Source: Burkholderiaceae bacterium
GTDB taxonomy: Bacteria; Pseudomonadota; Gammaproteobacteria; Burkholderiales; Burkholderiaceae_D
Length of the DNA stretch: 64,000 bases
Direction: 5' to 3'
Assembly: GCA_031291325.1 (NCBI GenBank)
Contig: JARLJG010000071.1
Location: 1 to 64,000, forward strand
The translations under genes and the position numbers were made by a program. Shown here one piece after another: positions 8,178-16,944 of the stretch; the first letter of the stretch is position 1; each line of letters opens with the position of its first letter. Under the pieces are notes generated by a model. It did no database searches. It was not told the DNA's origin and was given only the letters and a program-made list of their open reading frames with translations.

Positions 8178-8597
8178 ATGACAAATTTCATTGTCACCAT
8201 CGAAGAAACCGGCGAGACATTCCGTTGCTCGGATCAGCAGTCCTTGCTGCATGGAATGGAGTCGTTGGGAAAGAAGGGCATTCCGGTCGGTTGTCGCGGC
8301 GGCGGTTGCGGGGTGTGCAAGGTCGAAGTAACTGCCGGCATGTATCGCAAGAAAGCAATGAGCCGCGAGCATGTCAGCGAAGAAGATGAAGTCGGTGGCC
8401 GGCTGCTGGCGTGCCGGGTATTGCCGGACAGCGATTTGAAATTGAAGGTGCTGGGAAAAATGAAGAAAAATGTGTGCTGCACGACAAACGCAACGATGGC
8501 AACTATCGCAACTATCGCAACGATGGCAGCGATCGTGACGAACGCGCAGCACGCATCGGAAAACAGAGTTGCTTTACCAAACCAAAGTTCCACATAG
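8178..8597 (+). CDS. dmpQ: [2Fe-2S] ferredoxin that reactivates catechol 2,3-dioxygenase (DmpQ/XylT-like), with an extended C-terminus
   Basis: Start chosen at the ATG of MTNFIVTIEE, six bases after GGAG; GTG 8166 and ATG 8172 are alternatives without spacing. Cluster cysteines are 39, 44, 47 (CRGGGCGVC) and 79 (LLACRV). XylT-type ferredoxins reduce the oxidised iron of catechol 2,3-dioxygenase, and the gene sits directly before that enzyme, as expected. Family members are about 110 residues; this one has 139. The extra tail comes partly from a 9-base tandem repeat (8491-8535) and reads as a low-complexity Ala/Thr/Ile stretch. The core domain is intact. Confidence 0.9.
   Translation: MTNFIVTIEETGETFRCSDQQSLLHGMESLGKKGIPVGCRGGGCGVCKVEVTAGMYRKKAMSREHVSEEDEVGGRLLACRVLPDSDLKLKVLGKMKKNVCCTTNATMATIATIATMAAIVTNAQHASENRVALPNQSST
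8491..8535 (+). repeat. 9-bp tandem repeat (five units) inside the dmpQ 3' end
   Basis: Units read CAACGATGG, CAACTATCG, CAACTATCG, CAACGATGG, CAGCGATCG. Because the unit is a multiple of three the frame is kept, so the repeat adds three residues per unit to the ferredoxin tail. It is likely a slippage-prone minisatellite. Confidence 0.85.
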
Positions 8598-8609
8598 GAG
8601 GAGACAATC

Positions 8610-9536
8610 ATGGCAATGACAGGCGTATTACGTCCGGGACACGCGCAATTGCGCGTGCTGGATATGGATGAATCGGTCAAGTTTTATACCGAAGTGTTGG
8701 GTTTGCAGGAAGTCGGCCGCGACGCTTCCGGTCGCGTCTATTTCAAATGCTGGGACGAGCGCGATCACCACAGCGTGGTGCTGCGCCAGGCCGACCGCGC
8801 CGGCATCGATCTATTTGCGTTCAAGGTGCAGAACAAGGCGACGCTCGAGAAATTCGACCGCGACTTGAAAGAGTACGGCGTCAAGACCGAACGCATCCCC
8901 GCCGGTGAAATGCTCAATACCGGAGAACGCGTGCGCTTCACCATCCCCACCGGCCACACGATCGAGCTGTACGCGGAAAAACTCGATGTCGGCAACGGCA
9001 TGTCGTACACCAACCCGGAAGCCTGGGTGCCGAACCTGCCCGGCATCGCGCCGAGCCGCATGGACCATGCGCTGCTGTACGGCGGCGACATCGACGGCGT
9101 GCACGCGCTGTTCGAGAAGGTGTTGGGGTTTTCACTGGTGGAAACCATCAAGCTGGAAGACGGCAAGACCGACCTGGCAATCTGGCTGACCTGTTCTGCC
9201 AAGGCGCATGACGTCGCGCTGGTGCGCCATTCCGAAGACAACAAGCTGCATCACCTGTCGTTCCGTCTGGAAAGCTGGGAGCAGGTCTTGCGCGCAGCCG
9301 ACCTGATGTCGATGCATCGCGTCTCGATCGATGCCGGCCCGACCCGGCACGGCGTCACGCGCGGCACGACGATCTATTTCTTCGATCCGTCGGGCAACCG
9401 TCTGGAGACGTTCTGCGGCGGCTACGACTTTTATCCCGACATGCATCCGATCACCTGGACCTGGGAAGAAGCCGGCGCAGGCGTGTTCTATCACGACCGC
9501 AAGCTCAACGAGCGCTTCCTGACCGTGGTGAGCTGA
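8610..9536 (+). CDS. dmpB: Catechol 2,3-dioxygenase (extradiol, meta cleavage)
   Basis: A 308-residue type I extradiol dioxygenase with two glyoxalase/bleomycin-resistance-fold domains. The Fe(II) ligands expected for XylE/DmpB are present: His153 (RMDHALLY), His214/215 (LHHLSF) and Glu266 (NRLETF). It cleaves catechol to 2-hydroxymuconic semialdehyde. AGGAGGAGAC precedes the ATG at 8610. It follows the reactivating ferredoxin and precedes a GlcG-like gene after a single base. Confidence 0.97.
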   Translation: MAMTGVLRPGHAQLRVLDMDESVKFYTEVLGLQEVGRDASGRVYFKCWDERDHHSVVLRQADRAGIDLFAFKVQNKATLEKFDRDLKEYGVKTERIPAGEMLNTGERVRFTIPTGHTIELYAEKLDVGNGMSYTNPEAWVPNLPGIAPSRMDHALLYGGDIDGVHALFEKVLGFSLVETIKLEDGKTDLAIWLTCSAKAHDVALVRHSEDNKLHHLSFRLESWEQVLRAADLMSMHRVSIDAGPTRHGVTRGTTIYFFDPSGNRLETFCGGYDFYPDMHPITWTWEEAGAGVFYHDRKLNERFLTVVS

Positions 9537-9537
9537 G

Positions 9538-9972
9538 ATGGAAATCCAGGCGACTACTCCCGGCATTAGCTGGGACGCCGCCGGCACCGCCGCCCGCGCG
9601 GCGGTGCAATACGCGCAAGCGCACGGCTGGCGGATCAACGTCGCGGTGGTCGATCGCGGCGGCAACATGATGGCGTTTTTGCGCATGCCGGGCGCGTTCC
9701 TGCATTCGATCGAGATTGCGATCGACAAGGCGTATACGGCGGCGAGTTTCGGCTTTTCCACCAAGGACTGGATGGGCGCGATCGGCCACGACGACGGCAT
9801 GAAGTTCGGTTTTTCCGCGCAGCCGAGGTTGATCGTGTTCGGCGGCGGCTTGCCGTTGCGCGTCGAAGGCGAAGAAGAATGGATAGGCGGCATCGGCGTG
9901 TCGGGAGCGTCGGAAGCGCAAGACGAAGAATGTGCCCGTGCGGGCCTGGCAGCCATCGGGTTGGGCGGCTAA
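9538..9972 (+). CDS. GlcG/HbpS-family (DUF336) protein of the meta operon
   Basis: This 144-residue protein starts one base after the dmpB stop, suggesting translational coupling. The pattern of a helix, VAVVDRGGNMMAFLRMPGAF, SIEIAIDKAYTAASF, then GGGLPLRVEGEEEWIGGIGVSGASEAQDEECARAGLAAIG is the HbpS/GlcG fold. Family members bind haem or small ligands and often appear in aromatic meta-cleavage operons, but their role there is not settled. No catalytic residues can be named. A scavenging or redox-protective role for the oxygen-sensitive dioxygenase is only a guess. Confidence 0.8.
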   Translation: MEIQATTPGISWDAAGTAARAAVQYAQAHGWRINVAVVDRGGNMMAFLRMPGAFLHSIEIAIDKAYTAASFGFSTKDWMGAIGHDDGMKFGFSAQPRLIVFGGGLPLRVEGEEEWIGGIGVSGASEAQDEECARAGLAAIGLGG

Positions 9973-10002
9973 AAAAATTAACCCCCTCATAGAGAGAATT
10001 GA

Positions 10003-11457
10003 ATGAAGCAGATCAGGAATTTTATCAACGGCGAATTCGTTTCCGGCAGCAAGATGTTCGAGAAGCGGTCCCCGCTCAACAATGCCGTGATTGCGCAGGT
10101 GTGCGAAGCCGGCAAAGACGAGGTCGATTTCGCCGTGCGCGCGGCGCGCGCGGCGCTGCATGGTCCGTGGGGCAAGCTGGTGGTGGCCGACCGCGTCGAT
10201 CTGCTGTATGGCGTCGCCAACGAAATCGTGCGCCGCTTCGATGAATTCCTGGAAGCCGAATGCGCCGACACCGGCAAGCCGATGAGCCTGGCGCGCCATA
10301 TCGACATCCCGCGCGGCGCCGCCAACTTCAAAATCTTCGCCGATGTAGTCAAGAATGTGCCGACCGAATTTTTCGAGCTGGCCACCCCGGACGGCAGAGG
10401 CGCGCTCAACTATGCGACCCGGTCGCCGATAGGCGTGGTCGGCATCGTTTGTCCGTGGAACCTGCCGTTGCTATTGATGACATGGAAAGCCGGCCCGGCG
10501 CTGGCCTGCGGCAATACCATCGTGGTCAAGCCGTCGGAAGAAACGCCGCAAACCGCCGCGCTGCTGGGCGAAGTGATGAATGCGGTCGGCATACCGAAAG
10601 GCGTGTACAACGTGGTGCATGGATTCGGGCCGGCTTCCGCCGGCGAATTCCTGACCACGCACCAAGGCGTCAATGCGATCACCTTCACCGGCGAAACACG
10701 CACCGGCGCGGCGATCATGAAAGCGGCGGCCGACGGCGCGCGCCCGGTATCGCTCGAGATGGGCGGGAAAAATCCGGCCATCGTCTTCGCCGACTGCGAC
10801 TTCGAGGCCGCCATCGAAGGCACGATGCGCTCCGCGTTTTCCAATTGCGGCCAGGTTTGCCTGGGCACGGAAAGGGTGTATGTCGAACGCCCGATTTTCG
10901 ACAAATTCGTCGCCGCCTTGAAGCAGGGCGCGGAAAATCTCAAGGTCGGCGTGCCCGGCGATCCGGCCACCGGCATCGGCCCGCTCATCAGCCTGGAACA
11001 CAAAGCCAAAGTGCTTTCGTATTACCGCAAGGCGAAGGAGGAGGGCGCAACCGTCGTCACCGGCGGCGGCGTGCCGAACATGAGCGGCGACCTGGCCGAT
11101 GGCGCGTGGGTGCAACCGACCATTTGGACCGGCTTGTCGGACGACGCTGCGGTCTGCCGCGAAGAAATATTCGGCCCCTGCTGCCATATCTCGCCGTTCG
11201 ACAGCGAGGACGAAGTGATCCGGCGCGCCAACGACACGACCTATGGCTTGTCGGCGGCGATCTGGACCACCAATTTGCAGCGCGGCCATCGCGTCGCCGC
11301 CAAAATCGAAGCCGGGCTGGTGTGGGTCAATAGCTGGTTCCTGCGCGACTTGCGCACGCCGTTCGGCGGCGCAAAGCAATCCGGGATCGGGCGCGAAGGC
11401 GGCGTGCATTCGCTGGAGTTTTACACCGAACTTAAAAACATTTGCGTCAAGCTGTGA
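10003..11457 (+). CDS. dmpC: 2-hydroxymuconic semialdehyde dehydrogenase
   Basis: A 484-residue aldehyde dehydrogenase of DmpC/XylG type. It has the cofactor-binding PWNLPLL region, Glu in LEMGGKNPAIVF and the catalytic Cys near 287 (NCGQVCLGTERV). It oxidises 2-hydroxymuconic semialdehyde with NAD+ to 4-oxalocrotonate, opening the oxalocrotonate branch taken by catechol itself. AGAGAG lies before the ATG. Its stop overlaps the likely dmpD start (TGATG). Confidence 0.95.
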   Translation: MKQIRNFINGEFVSGSKMFEKRSPLNNAVIAQVCEAGKDEVDFAVRAARAALHGPWGKLVVADRVDLLYGVANEIVRRFDEFLEAECADTGKPMSLARHIDIPRGAANFKIFADVVKNVPTEFFELATPDGRGALNYATRSPIGVVGIVCPWNLPLLLMTWKAGPALACGNTIVVKPSEETPQTAALLGEVMNAVGIPKGVYNVVHGFGPASAGEFLTTHQGVNAITFTGETRTGAAIMKAAADGARPVSLEMGGKNPAIVFADCDFEAAIEGTMRSAFSNCGQVCLGTERVYVERPIFDKFVAALKQGAENLKVGVPGDPATGIGPLISLEHKAKVLSYYRKAKEEGATVVTGGGVPNMSGDLADGAWVQPTIWTGLSDDAAVCREEIFGPCCHISPFDSEDEVIRRANDTTYGLSAAIWTTNLQRGHRVAAKIEAGLVWVNSWFLRDLRTPFGGAKQSGIGREGGVHSLEFYTELKNICVKL

Positions 11458-12305
11458 TGGCGTTGAACTTGACTATGGATAACCCTGAAATCGCCAGCAA
11501 TATTCGCGCCGCCGGCATCCTGACCAATTATCACGATGTCGGCGCGGGCTTTCCGGCGCTGTTGCTGCATGGCTCGGGGCCGGGCGTGAGCGCCTGGGCC
11601 AACTGGCGCTTGACGATTCCAGCGCTGGCGCTACATTGCCGCGTGATCGCGCCCGACATGGCCGGGTTCGGCTATAGCGAGCGGCGCGCCGACATCCGCT
11701 ACGACCTCGACACCTGGGTGGCGCAGGCAGTGGGTTTGCTCGATGCGCTCGGGATCGCCAGCGCCGACGTGGTCGGTAATTCGTTCGGCGGCGCGTTGGC
11801 CTTGGCCTTGGCGATTCGTCATCCGTCGCGCGTGCGGCGGCTGGTTTTGATGGGGAGCGTCGGCGTGCCGTTTGCGATCACGCCGGGGCTGGATGCAGTA
11901 TGGGGTTACACGCCGTCGATTGCCAATATGCGTGCCTTGCTCGATATCTTCGCGTTCGACCGCACCTTGGTCAGCGACGAGCTGGCGCAGTTGCGCTACC
12001 AGGCCAGCGTCCGTCCCGGCTTCCAGGAATCGTTCTCCGCCATGTTTCCGGCGCCGCGCCAGCGCTGGGTCGACGCGATGGCCGCCGACGAAGCCGCGAT
12101 CCGCGCACTGCCGCAGGAAACCCTGGTGCTGCACGGGCGCGAGGATCGGGTGATACCGCTGTCCAATTCGTTGACCTTGGCGCAGTGGATTCCCCGTTCC
12201 CAGTTGCATGTATTCGGCCATTGCGGCCACTGGACGCAGATTGAGCACGCCGGACGCTTCAATCGGCTGGTGGCGGATTTCCTGACCTGGCCTCAACAGT
12301 CATAA
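11457..12305 (+). CDS. dmpD: 2-hydroxymuconic semialdehyde hydrolase
   Basis: An alpha/beta hydrolase of 282 residues from the ATG that overlaps the dmpC stop; an ATG at 11475 is also possible. The oxyanion region HGSGPGVSAWANW, nucleophile elbow GNSFGG (Ser near 109), acid in GREDRVIPL and His in GHCGHWTQIEH form the catalytic triad. The sequence closely resembles DmpD/XylF. It hydrolyses the ring-cleavage product to 2-oxopent-4-enoate plus formate (or acetate from 3-methylcatechol), the second branch of the pathway. Confidence 0.95.
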   Translation: MALNLTMDNPEIASNIRAAGILTNYHDVGAGFPALLLHGSGPGVSAWANWRLTIPALALHCRVIAPDMAGFGYSERRADIRYDLDTWVAQAVGLLDALGIASADVVGNSFGGALALALAIRHPSRVRRLVLMGSVGVPFAITPGLDAVWGYTPSIANMRALLDIFAFDRTLVSDELAQLRYQASVRPGFQESFSAMFPAPRQRWVDAMAADEAAIRALPQETLVLHGREDRVIPLSNSLTLAQWIPRSQLHVFGHCGHWTQIEHAGRFNRLVADFLTWPQQS

Positions 12306-12333
12306 CACTCATTTACTTTGCGGATAAAACAAG

Positions 12334-13116
12334 ATGGAACAAACTACAATCGTTCAACTCGGCGACGAACTCTACGAAGCCTTGCGCAACTGCCGCACCG
12401 TTGCGCCGCTGACCGAGCGTCATCCCGATATCACCATCGACAATGCCTACCACATCCAGCAGCAATTGCTCAAGCGCCGCATCGAGCAGGGCGCGCACGT
12501 GGTCGGCAAAAAAATCGGCGTCACCAGCGCCGCCGTCATGAACATGTTGAACGTGCATCAGCCGGATTTCGGCTACCTGCTCGACACCATGATCTATAAC
12601 GAAGGCGAAGCGATCGCGGCGAACACGCTGATCCAGCCCAAGGCGGAAGGGGAAATCGCCTTCATCCTCAAGCATGACTTGATCGGGCCGGGCATCAGCA
12701 ACGCCGACGTGCTGCGCGCGACCGAATGCGTGATGCCGTGCTTTGAAATCGTCGATTCGCGCATCAAGGACTGGAAAATAAAGATTCAAGATACCGTCGC
12801 CGACAATGCCTCCTGCGGCGTCTTCGTGCTGGGCGACCACGCGGTCGATCCGCGCAAGGTCGATCTGCTGACCTGCGGCATGGTGCTGGAAAAAAATGGC
12901 GAAGTGGTCGCCACCGGCGCTGGCGCAGCGGCCCTCGGCAGCCCGGTCAATGCGGTTGCCTGGCTAGCCAATACGCTGGGTCGGCTGGGCATTCCGCTGA
13001 AGGCCGGCGAAGTGATCTTGTCCGGTTCGCTGGCGGCGATGTTCCCGGTCAAGGCCGGCGACAGCTTGCGCGTGACGATTGGCGGCATCGGCGGCTGTTC
13101 GGTGCGCTTTTATTGA
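12334..13116 (+). CDS. dmpE: 2-oxopent-4-enoate hydratase
   Basis: A 260-residue member of the hydratase/decarboxylase family, paralogous to the dmpH product encoded downstream. The shared regions [28 protein letters not shown] and [25 protein letters not shown] contain the acidic metal ligands (E.E and D). It adds water to 2-oxopent-4-enoate, giving 4-hydroxy-2-oxovalerate. In this family it forms a complex with the decarboxylase DmpH, where the branches rejoin. There is no strong ribosome site; the leader is GCGGATAAAACAAG. Confidence 0.93.
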   Translation: MEQTTIVQLGDELYEALRNCRTVAPLTERHPDITIDNAYHIQQQLLKRRIEQGAHVVGKKIGVTSAAVMNMLNVHQPDFGYLLDTMIYNEGEAIAANTLIQPKAEGEIAFILKHDLIGPGISNADVLRATECVMPCFEIVDSRIKDWKIKIQDTVADNASCGVFVLGDHAVDPRKVDLLTCGMVLEKNGEVVATGAGAAALGSPVNAVAWLANTLGRLGIPLKAGEVILSGSLAAMFPVKAGDSLRVTIGGIGGCSVRFY

Positions 13117-13132
13117 AATGGGAGAGGCTAGT

Positions 13133-14059
13133 ATGAAGAAAATCAAGTGCGCATTGATCGGACCCGGCAATATCGGCACCGACTTGCTGTATAAATTGCA
13201 GCGCAGCGCGGTGCTGGAGCCGGTCTGGATGGTCGGCATCGATCCCGGCTCGGAAGGCTTGAAGCGCGCCGCCGACATGGGATTGAAAGTCACCTCAGAC
13301 GGCGTCGACGGCTTGTTGCCGCACGTCGATACCGACCGCATTCAAATCGCCTTCGATGCGACTTCCGCTTATGTGCATGCGGAAAACTCGCGCAAGCTCA
13401 ATGCGCTGGGCGTGATGATGATCGACCTGACGCCGGCGGCAATCGGGCCGTTTTGCGTGCCGCCGGTCAACCTGATCAAGCATGTCGGCAAGCGCGAGAT
13501 GAACGTCAACATGGTCACGTGCGGCGGCCAGGCAACGATCCCGATGGTGGCGGCAGTCTCGCGCGTGCAGCCGGTTGCCTATGGCGAAATCGTGGCGACT
13601 ACCGCATCCAAATCGGTCGGCCCCGGCACCCGCGCCAATATCGACGAATTTACCCGCACCACCGCCAGCGCGGTCGAAAAGGTCGGCGGCGCGAAGAAAG
13701 GCAAGGCCATCATCATCATCAATCCGGCTGAACCGCCGATGATCATGCGCGATACCGTCCACTGCCTGACCGAAACCGAGCCCGACCGCGAGAAGATTAC
13801 CGCGTCGGTGCACGCGATGATCAAGGAAGTGCAGAAATACGTCCCCGGCTACAAGCTGGTCAACGGCCCGGTATTCGACGGCAAGCGCGTGTCGCTGTTT
13901 CTGGAGGTGGAAGGCTTGGGCGACTATCTGCCCAAGTATGCCGGCAACCTCGACATCATGACCGCCGCCGCCGCCCGCACTGCGGAAATGTTTGCCGAAG
14001 AAATCATTGGCGGCAGACTGACGCTTGCCCCAACCCCGCAAAAGCCCGTAGCTGCATAA
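13133..14059 (+). CDS. dmpF: Acetaldehyde dehydrogenase (acylating)
   Basis: This 308-residue protein starts at the ATG after GGGAGAGG. The N-terminal NAD-binding motif is [12 protein letters not shown] and the catalytic cysteine is Cys130 ([12 protein letters not shown]). It converts acetaldehyde, NAD+ and CoA into acetyl-CoA. In the family it is bound to the DmpG aldolase, so that acetaldehyde is channelled between active sites, and dmpG follows after 9 bases. Confidence 0.96.
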   Translation: MKKIKCALIGPGNIGTDLLYKLQRSAVLEPVWMVGIDPGSEGLKRAADMGLKVTSDGVDGLLPHVDTDRIQIAFDATSAYVHAENSRKLNALGVMMIDLTPAAIGPFCVPPVNLIKHVGKREMNVNMVTCGGQATIPMVAAVSRVQPVAYGEIVATTASKSVGPGTRANIDEFTRTTASAVEKVGGAKKGKAIIIINPAEPPMIMRDTVHCLTETEPDREKITASVHAMIKEVQKYVPGYKLVNGPVFDGKRVSLFLEVEGLGDYLPKYAGNLDIMTAAAARTAEMFAEEIIGGRLTLAPTPQKPVAA

Positions 14060-14068
14060 GGAATCGCC

Positions 14069-15097
14069 ATGACACTCAAAGGAAAGAAAATCACCGTTCA
14101 CGACATGACCCTGCGTGACGGCATGCATCCTAAGCGCCACCAGATGACGTTGGCGCAAATGACCAGCATCGCGCAAGGGCTGGACGCCGCCGGCGTGCCG
14201 CTGATCGAAGTCACCCACGGCGACGGCCTGGGCGGATCGTCGGTCAACTATGGATTTCCCGCCCACACCGACGAGGAATACCTGTCGGCGGTGATCCCGC
14301 TGATGAAGCAAGCCAGGATATCGGCGCTGCTGCTGCCCGGCATCGGCACCGTCGATCATCTGAAAATGGCGCATGGCTTGGGCGTGCGGACCATCCGCGT
14401 CGCCACCCATTGCACCGAGGCGGACGTGTCGCAACAACATATCAGCTTCGCCCGCAAGATGGAGATGGATACCGTCGGCTTCCTGATGATGGCCCACATG
14501 GCGTCCCCGGCGAAGCTGTTGGAGCAAGCGCTGCTGATGGAAAGCTACGGCGCAAACTGCATCTATTGCACCGATTCCGCCGGCTACATGTTGCCGGAAG
14601 ACGTCAAGGCGCGCATCGGCCTGTTGCGCGAGAAGCTCAAGCCGGAAACCGAGCTGGGCTTTCACGCCCACCATAATCTGGGCATGGGCATCGCCAACTC
14701 GCTGGTGGCAGTCGAGTACGGCGCCAACCGGATCGACGCCGCCGCCGCCGGGCTGGGCGCGGGCGCCGGCAATACGCCGATGGAAGTGTTTGTCGCGGTG
14801 TGCGCGCGCGCCGGAATCGAGACTGGGGTCGATGTCTTCAAGATGTCCGATGTCGCCGAGGATCTGGTGTTGCCGATCATGGATTTCCCGATCCGCATCG
14901 ACCGCGACTCGCTGACCCTGGGCTATGCCGGCGTATACGGCTCCTTCCTGCTGTTCGCCAAGCGCGCCGAAAAAACCTATGGCGTGCCGGCGCGCGACAT
15001 CCTGGTCGAAATGGGCCGGCGCGGCATGGTCGGCGGGCAGGAAGACATGATTGAAGACACGGCGCTGACGATGGCGCGGCAACGCGGCTTGCGGTAA
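14069..15097 (+). CDS. dmpG: 4-hydroxy-2-oxovalerate aldolase
   Basis: A 342-residue class II pyruvate aldolase with an HMGL-like TIM barrel. [12 protein letters not shown] carries the Arg/Asp pair and catalytic His, and [11 protein letters not shown] gives the two metal-binding His residues. The C-terminal DmpG communication domain follows ([19 protein letters not shown]). It splits 4-hydroxy-2-oxovalerate into pyruvate and acetaldehyde, the latter passing through a tunnel to DmpF. Confidence 0.96.
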   Translation: MTLKGKKITVHDMTLRDGMHPKRHQMTLAQMTSIAQGLDAAGVPLIEVTHGDGLGGSSVNYGFPAHTDEEYLSAVIPLMKQARISALLLPGIGTVDHLKMAHGLGVRTIRVATHCTEADVSQQHISFARKMEMDTVGFLMMAHMASPAKLLEQALLMESYGANCIYCTDSAGYMLPEDVKARIGLLREKLKPETELGFHAHHNLGMGIANSLVAVEYGANRIDAAAAGLGAGAGNTPMEVFVAVCARAGIETGVDVFKMSDVAEDLVLPIMDFPIRIDRDSLTLGYAGVYGSFLLFAKRAEKTYGVPARDILVEMGRRGMVGGQEDMIEDTALTMARQRGLR

Positions 15098-15123
15098 TTC
15101 CGCTTGCGCACAAAAGGAAAAAA

Positions 15124-15912
15124 ATGAAACTGGATATCAGCACCATCAATAAACTTGCCGAACATCTCGAAAATTGCGAGTTGCAGGCGCACGACACCAC
15201 CAAGATCACCGACGAGCATCCCGAGATGGATTGGGACGATGCCTATGCGATCCAGGAAGCAATCAAGCAACGCAAGATAGCGCGCGGTTGCCGCATCGTC
15301 GGCCTCAAGGCCGGCCTGACTTCGCACGCCAAGATGCAGCAGATGGGCGTGTCGATGCCGGTGTTCGGTTTCCTGGCCGACTATTTTTCGGTGCCGGAAG
15401 GCGGAGCGGTCAAGCTGTCGGAATTGATCCATCCGAAAGTCGAACCGGAAATCGCCTTCGTCACCAAGAAAGCGCTGAAAGGGCCGGGCTGCCATATCGG
15501 CACGGTGCTGGCGGCAACCGACTTTGTGATGCCGGCGATCGAAATCATCGATTCCCGCTACCGCGACTTCAAGTTCGACTTGAAGAGCGTGATCGCCGAT
15601 AATTGTTCGTCGTCGCGTTTCGTCGTCGGCGGGCGCGCGCGGCCGGTGGAAGATCTCGACTTGCGCACGCTCGGGGTCGTGATGGAAAAGAATGGCGAAA
15701 TCGTTTCGCTCGGCGCTGGTGCCGCCGTGTTGGGCCATCCGGCGGCGGCAATCGCGATGCTGGTCAACCTGTTGGGCGAGCGCGACGAGGAAATTCCGGC
15801 CGGCACCCTGATCCTGTCCGGCGCGATTACCGAAGCGGTGATGGTCAAGGCCGGCGACAGCGTCAATTTGCGCATGCAAGACCTGGGCAGCGTCAACGTT
15901 CGTTTCATTTAA
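15124..15912 (+). CDS. dmpH: 4-oxalocrotonate decarboxylase
   Basis: A 262-residue paralogue of DmpE with the same family blocks: GLKAGLTSHAKMQQMGV, HPKVEPEIAFV, and AIEIIDSRYRDFKFDLKSVIADN. It decarboxylates 2-oxo-3-hexenedioate to 2-oxopent-4-enoate, which DmpE then hydrates in the same complex. AAAAGGAAAAAA precedes the ATG. Two related genes in one operon reflect an old duplication typical of meta pathways. Confidence 0.95.
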   Translation: MKLDISTINKLAEHLENCELQAHDTTKITDEHPEMDWDDAYAIQEAIKQRKIARGCRIVGLKAGLTSHAKMQQMGVSMPVFGFLADYFSVPEGGAVKLSELIHPKVEPEIAFVTKKALKGPGCHIGTVLAATDFVMPAIEIIDSRYRDFKFDLKSVIADNCSSSRFVVGGRARPVEDLDLRTLGVVMEKNGEIVSLGAGAAVLGHPAAAIAMLVNLLGERDEEIPAGTLILSGAITEAVMVKAGDSVNLRMQDLGSVNVRFI

Positions 15913-15924
15913 GGAGAGTATTCC

Positions 15925-16119
15925 ATGCCGATCTGTCAAATTCATTTGCTGGAAGGACGCACTGTCGAGCAAAAAAGGAAGTTGATTGCAAAAATCACCG
16001 AAGCCATGTTCGATGCGATCGGCGCCAAGCCGGAAAGCGTGCGCGTGATTCTTACCGAAATGCCGAAGGAGCATTTCGGCATCGGCGGCAAAAGCTTCGG
16101 CGAAATGCAAGACAAATAG
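15925..16119 (+). CDS. dmpI: 4-oxalocrotonate tautomerase
   Basis: This 64-residue protein is the last gene of the operon. After removal of the initiator Met, Pro1 (MPICQIHLLEG) is the catalytic base. Downstream arginine-bearing segments (VRVILTEMPKEHFGIGG) match the 4-OT family, which works as a homohexamer. It converts the enol form of 4-oxalocrotonate to the keto form used by DmpH. AAGGAGAG precedes the ATG. No strong terminator is seen after it, only a small CGTGC-TGCAG-GCACG hairpin near 16138. Confidence 0.95.
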   Translation: MPICQIHLLEGRTVEQKRKLIAKITEAMFDAIGAKPESVRVILTEMPKEHFGIGGKSFGEMQDK

Positions 16120-16773
16120 TGACGGCGGAACGGCAATCGTGCTGCAGGCACGTCGGCACGAAATTCGCGATTTGTCGGCCGACCCGCGATCGACAAGTCA
16201 GCTTTCAGGGCAAGCCGACGTAGCCGGTTTCAGTGCTGCCGGCGCGCGGGATGGGCATCGACGAGCCGGCGGTGCAACTTGTCCTTCCTCGCCACAGTCC
16301 CGGCCGCTGGTAAATGCTTTGCAGGAAGCCGCCGCTCCATACGGTTGAAAATGGCGGGCGGCGGTTCGGCATGTCGGCTCGCTCGGGCCAGGCGCAGCAA
16401 GCTATGCGGGCGATCTCGTAATCGATCAAGCCCCTGGCGTCCCTCGTTTGTGCCTGGCGTTGAAGGCTCATCGCATTGACATCGACAGTAAATGCGTCAG
16501 TGGTTCGCATGATGCAAGGCAATGTTCGAGTCACTTCGCGCCTGCGTAAAGCAACACGACCGGTTTGACAATCGGTATTGACGAAGCTCGACAGAACTTC
16601 GCCATTTTCCTCCGCACCGCCCTGAATCCATTGAAAAGCGACAAACCCACCAAGCTCGGCGTTGCCAATAAGCGGTTCAAGTGAGAATGGAATATAGCTT
16701 ATTTGGGAAAAATTCTTGAAACTCCGGTGATCCTTCATGCGAGCGCCCTTGTTGCGGGGCCGGTTTAACGCGA
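16120..16773. other. Gene-free stretch after the phenol operon
   Basis: No recognisable gene. A reverse-strand ORF at 16205-16738 (177 codons) starts with a plausible stretch (SYIPFSLEPLIGNAELGGFVAF) but then loses protein-like composition and has no ribosome site. It could be a decayed gene. The stretch separates the catabolic operon from the polysaccharide cluster. Confidence 0.4.
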
Positions 16774-16812
16774 CAGAATCATGTGATTCTGATACAATTT
16801 TCAGGCTGAAAA
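16774..16812. promoter_or_regulatory. Two adjacent inverted repeats upstream of wzm
   Basis: CAGAATCA-TG-TGATTCTG (16774-16791, 8-bp arms) is followed by TTTTCAG-G-CTGAAAA (16798-16812, 7-bp arms). They lie about 130-170 bases before wzm in an AT-rich leader. The first looks like a dimeric regulator site and the second could be a site or an RNA hairpin. No clear -35/-10 pair was found nearby. Confidence 0.5.
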
Positions 16813-16944
16813 CTGCGATTGGGCGGTGAACAAAATTGACAAGAATCCATCGTCAACTGAAAAAAATATTCTCCCAATTTGCTATTCTCCTATGGCGCAC
16901 CATCCCGGTGACGCAGCTTTTCAAATTTATTTGATGAAGTATTG

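Noticed and set aside
13295-15082. Reverse-strand ORF of 595 codons opposite dmpF/dmpG
   Set aside because: Low-complexity His/Arg/Asp-rich product without domains; the forward genes are complete and in an operon.
16205-16738. Reverse ORF of 177 codons in the spacer after the phenol operon
   Set aside because: Only the first 40 or so codons look protein-like, there is no ribosome site and no family; kept only as a remark in the spacer entry.
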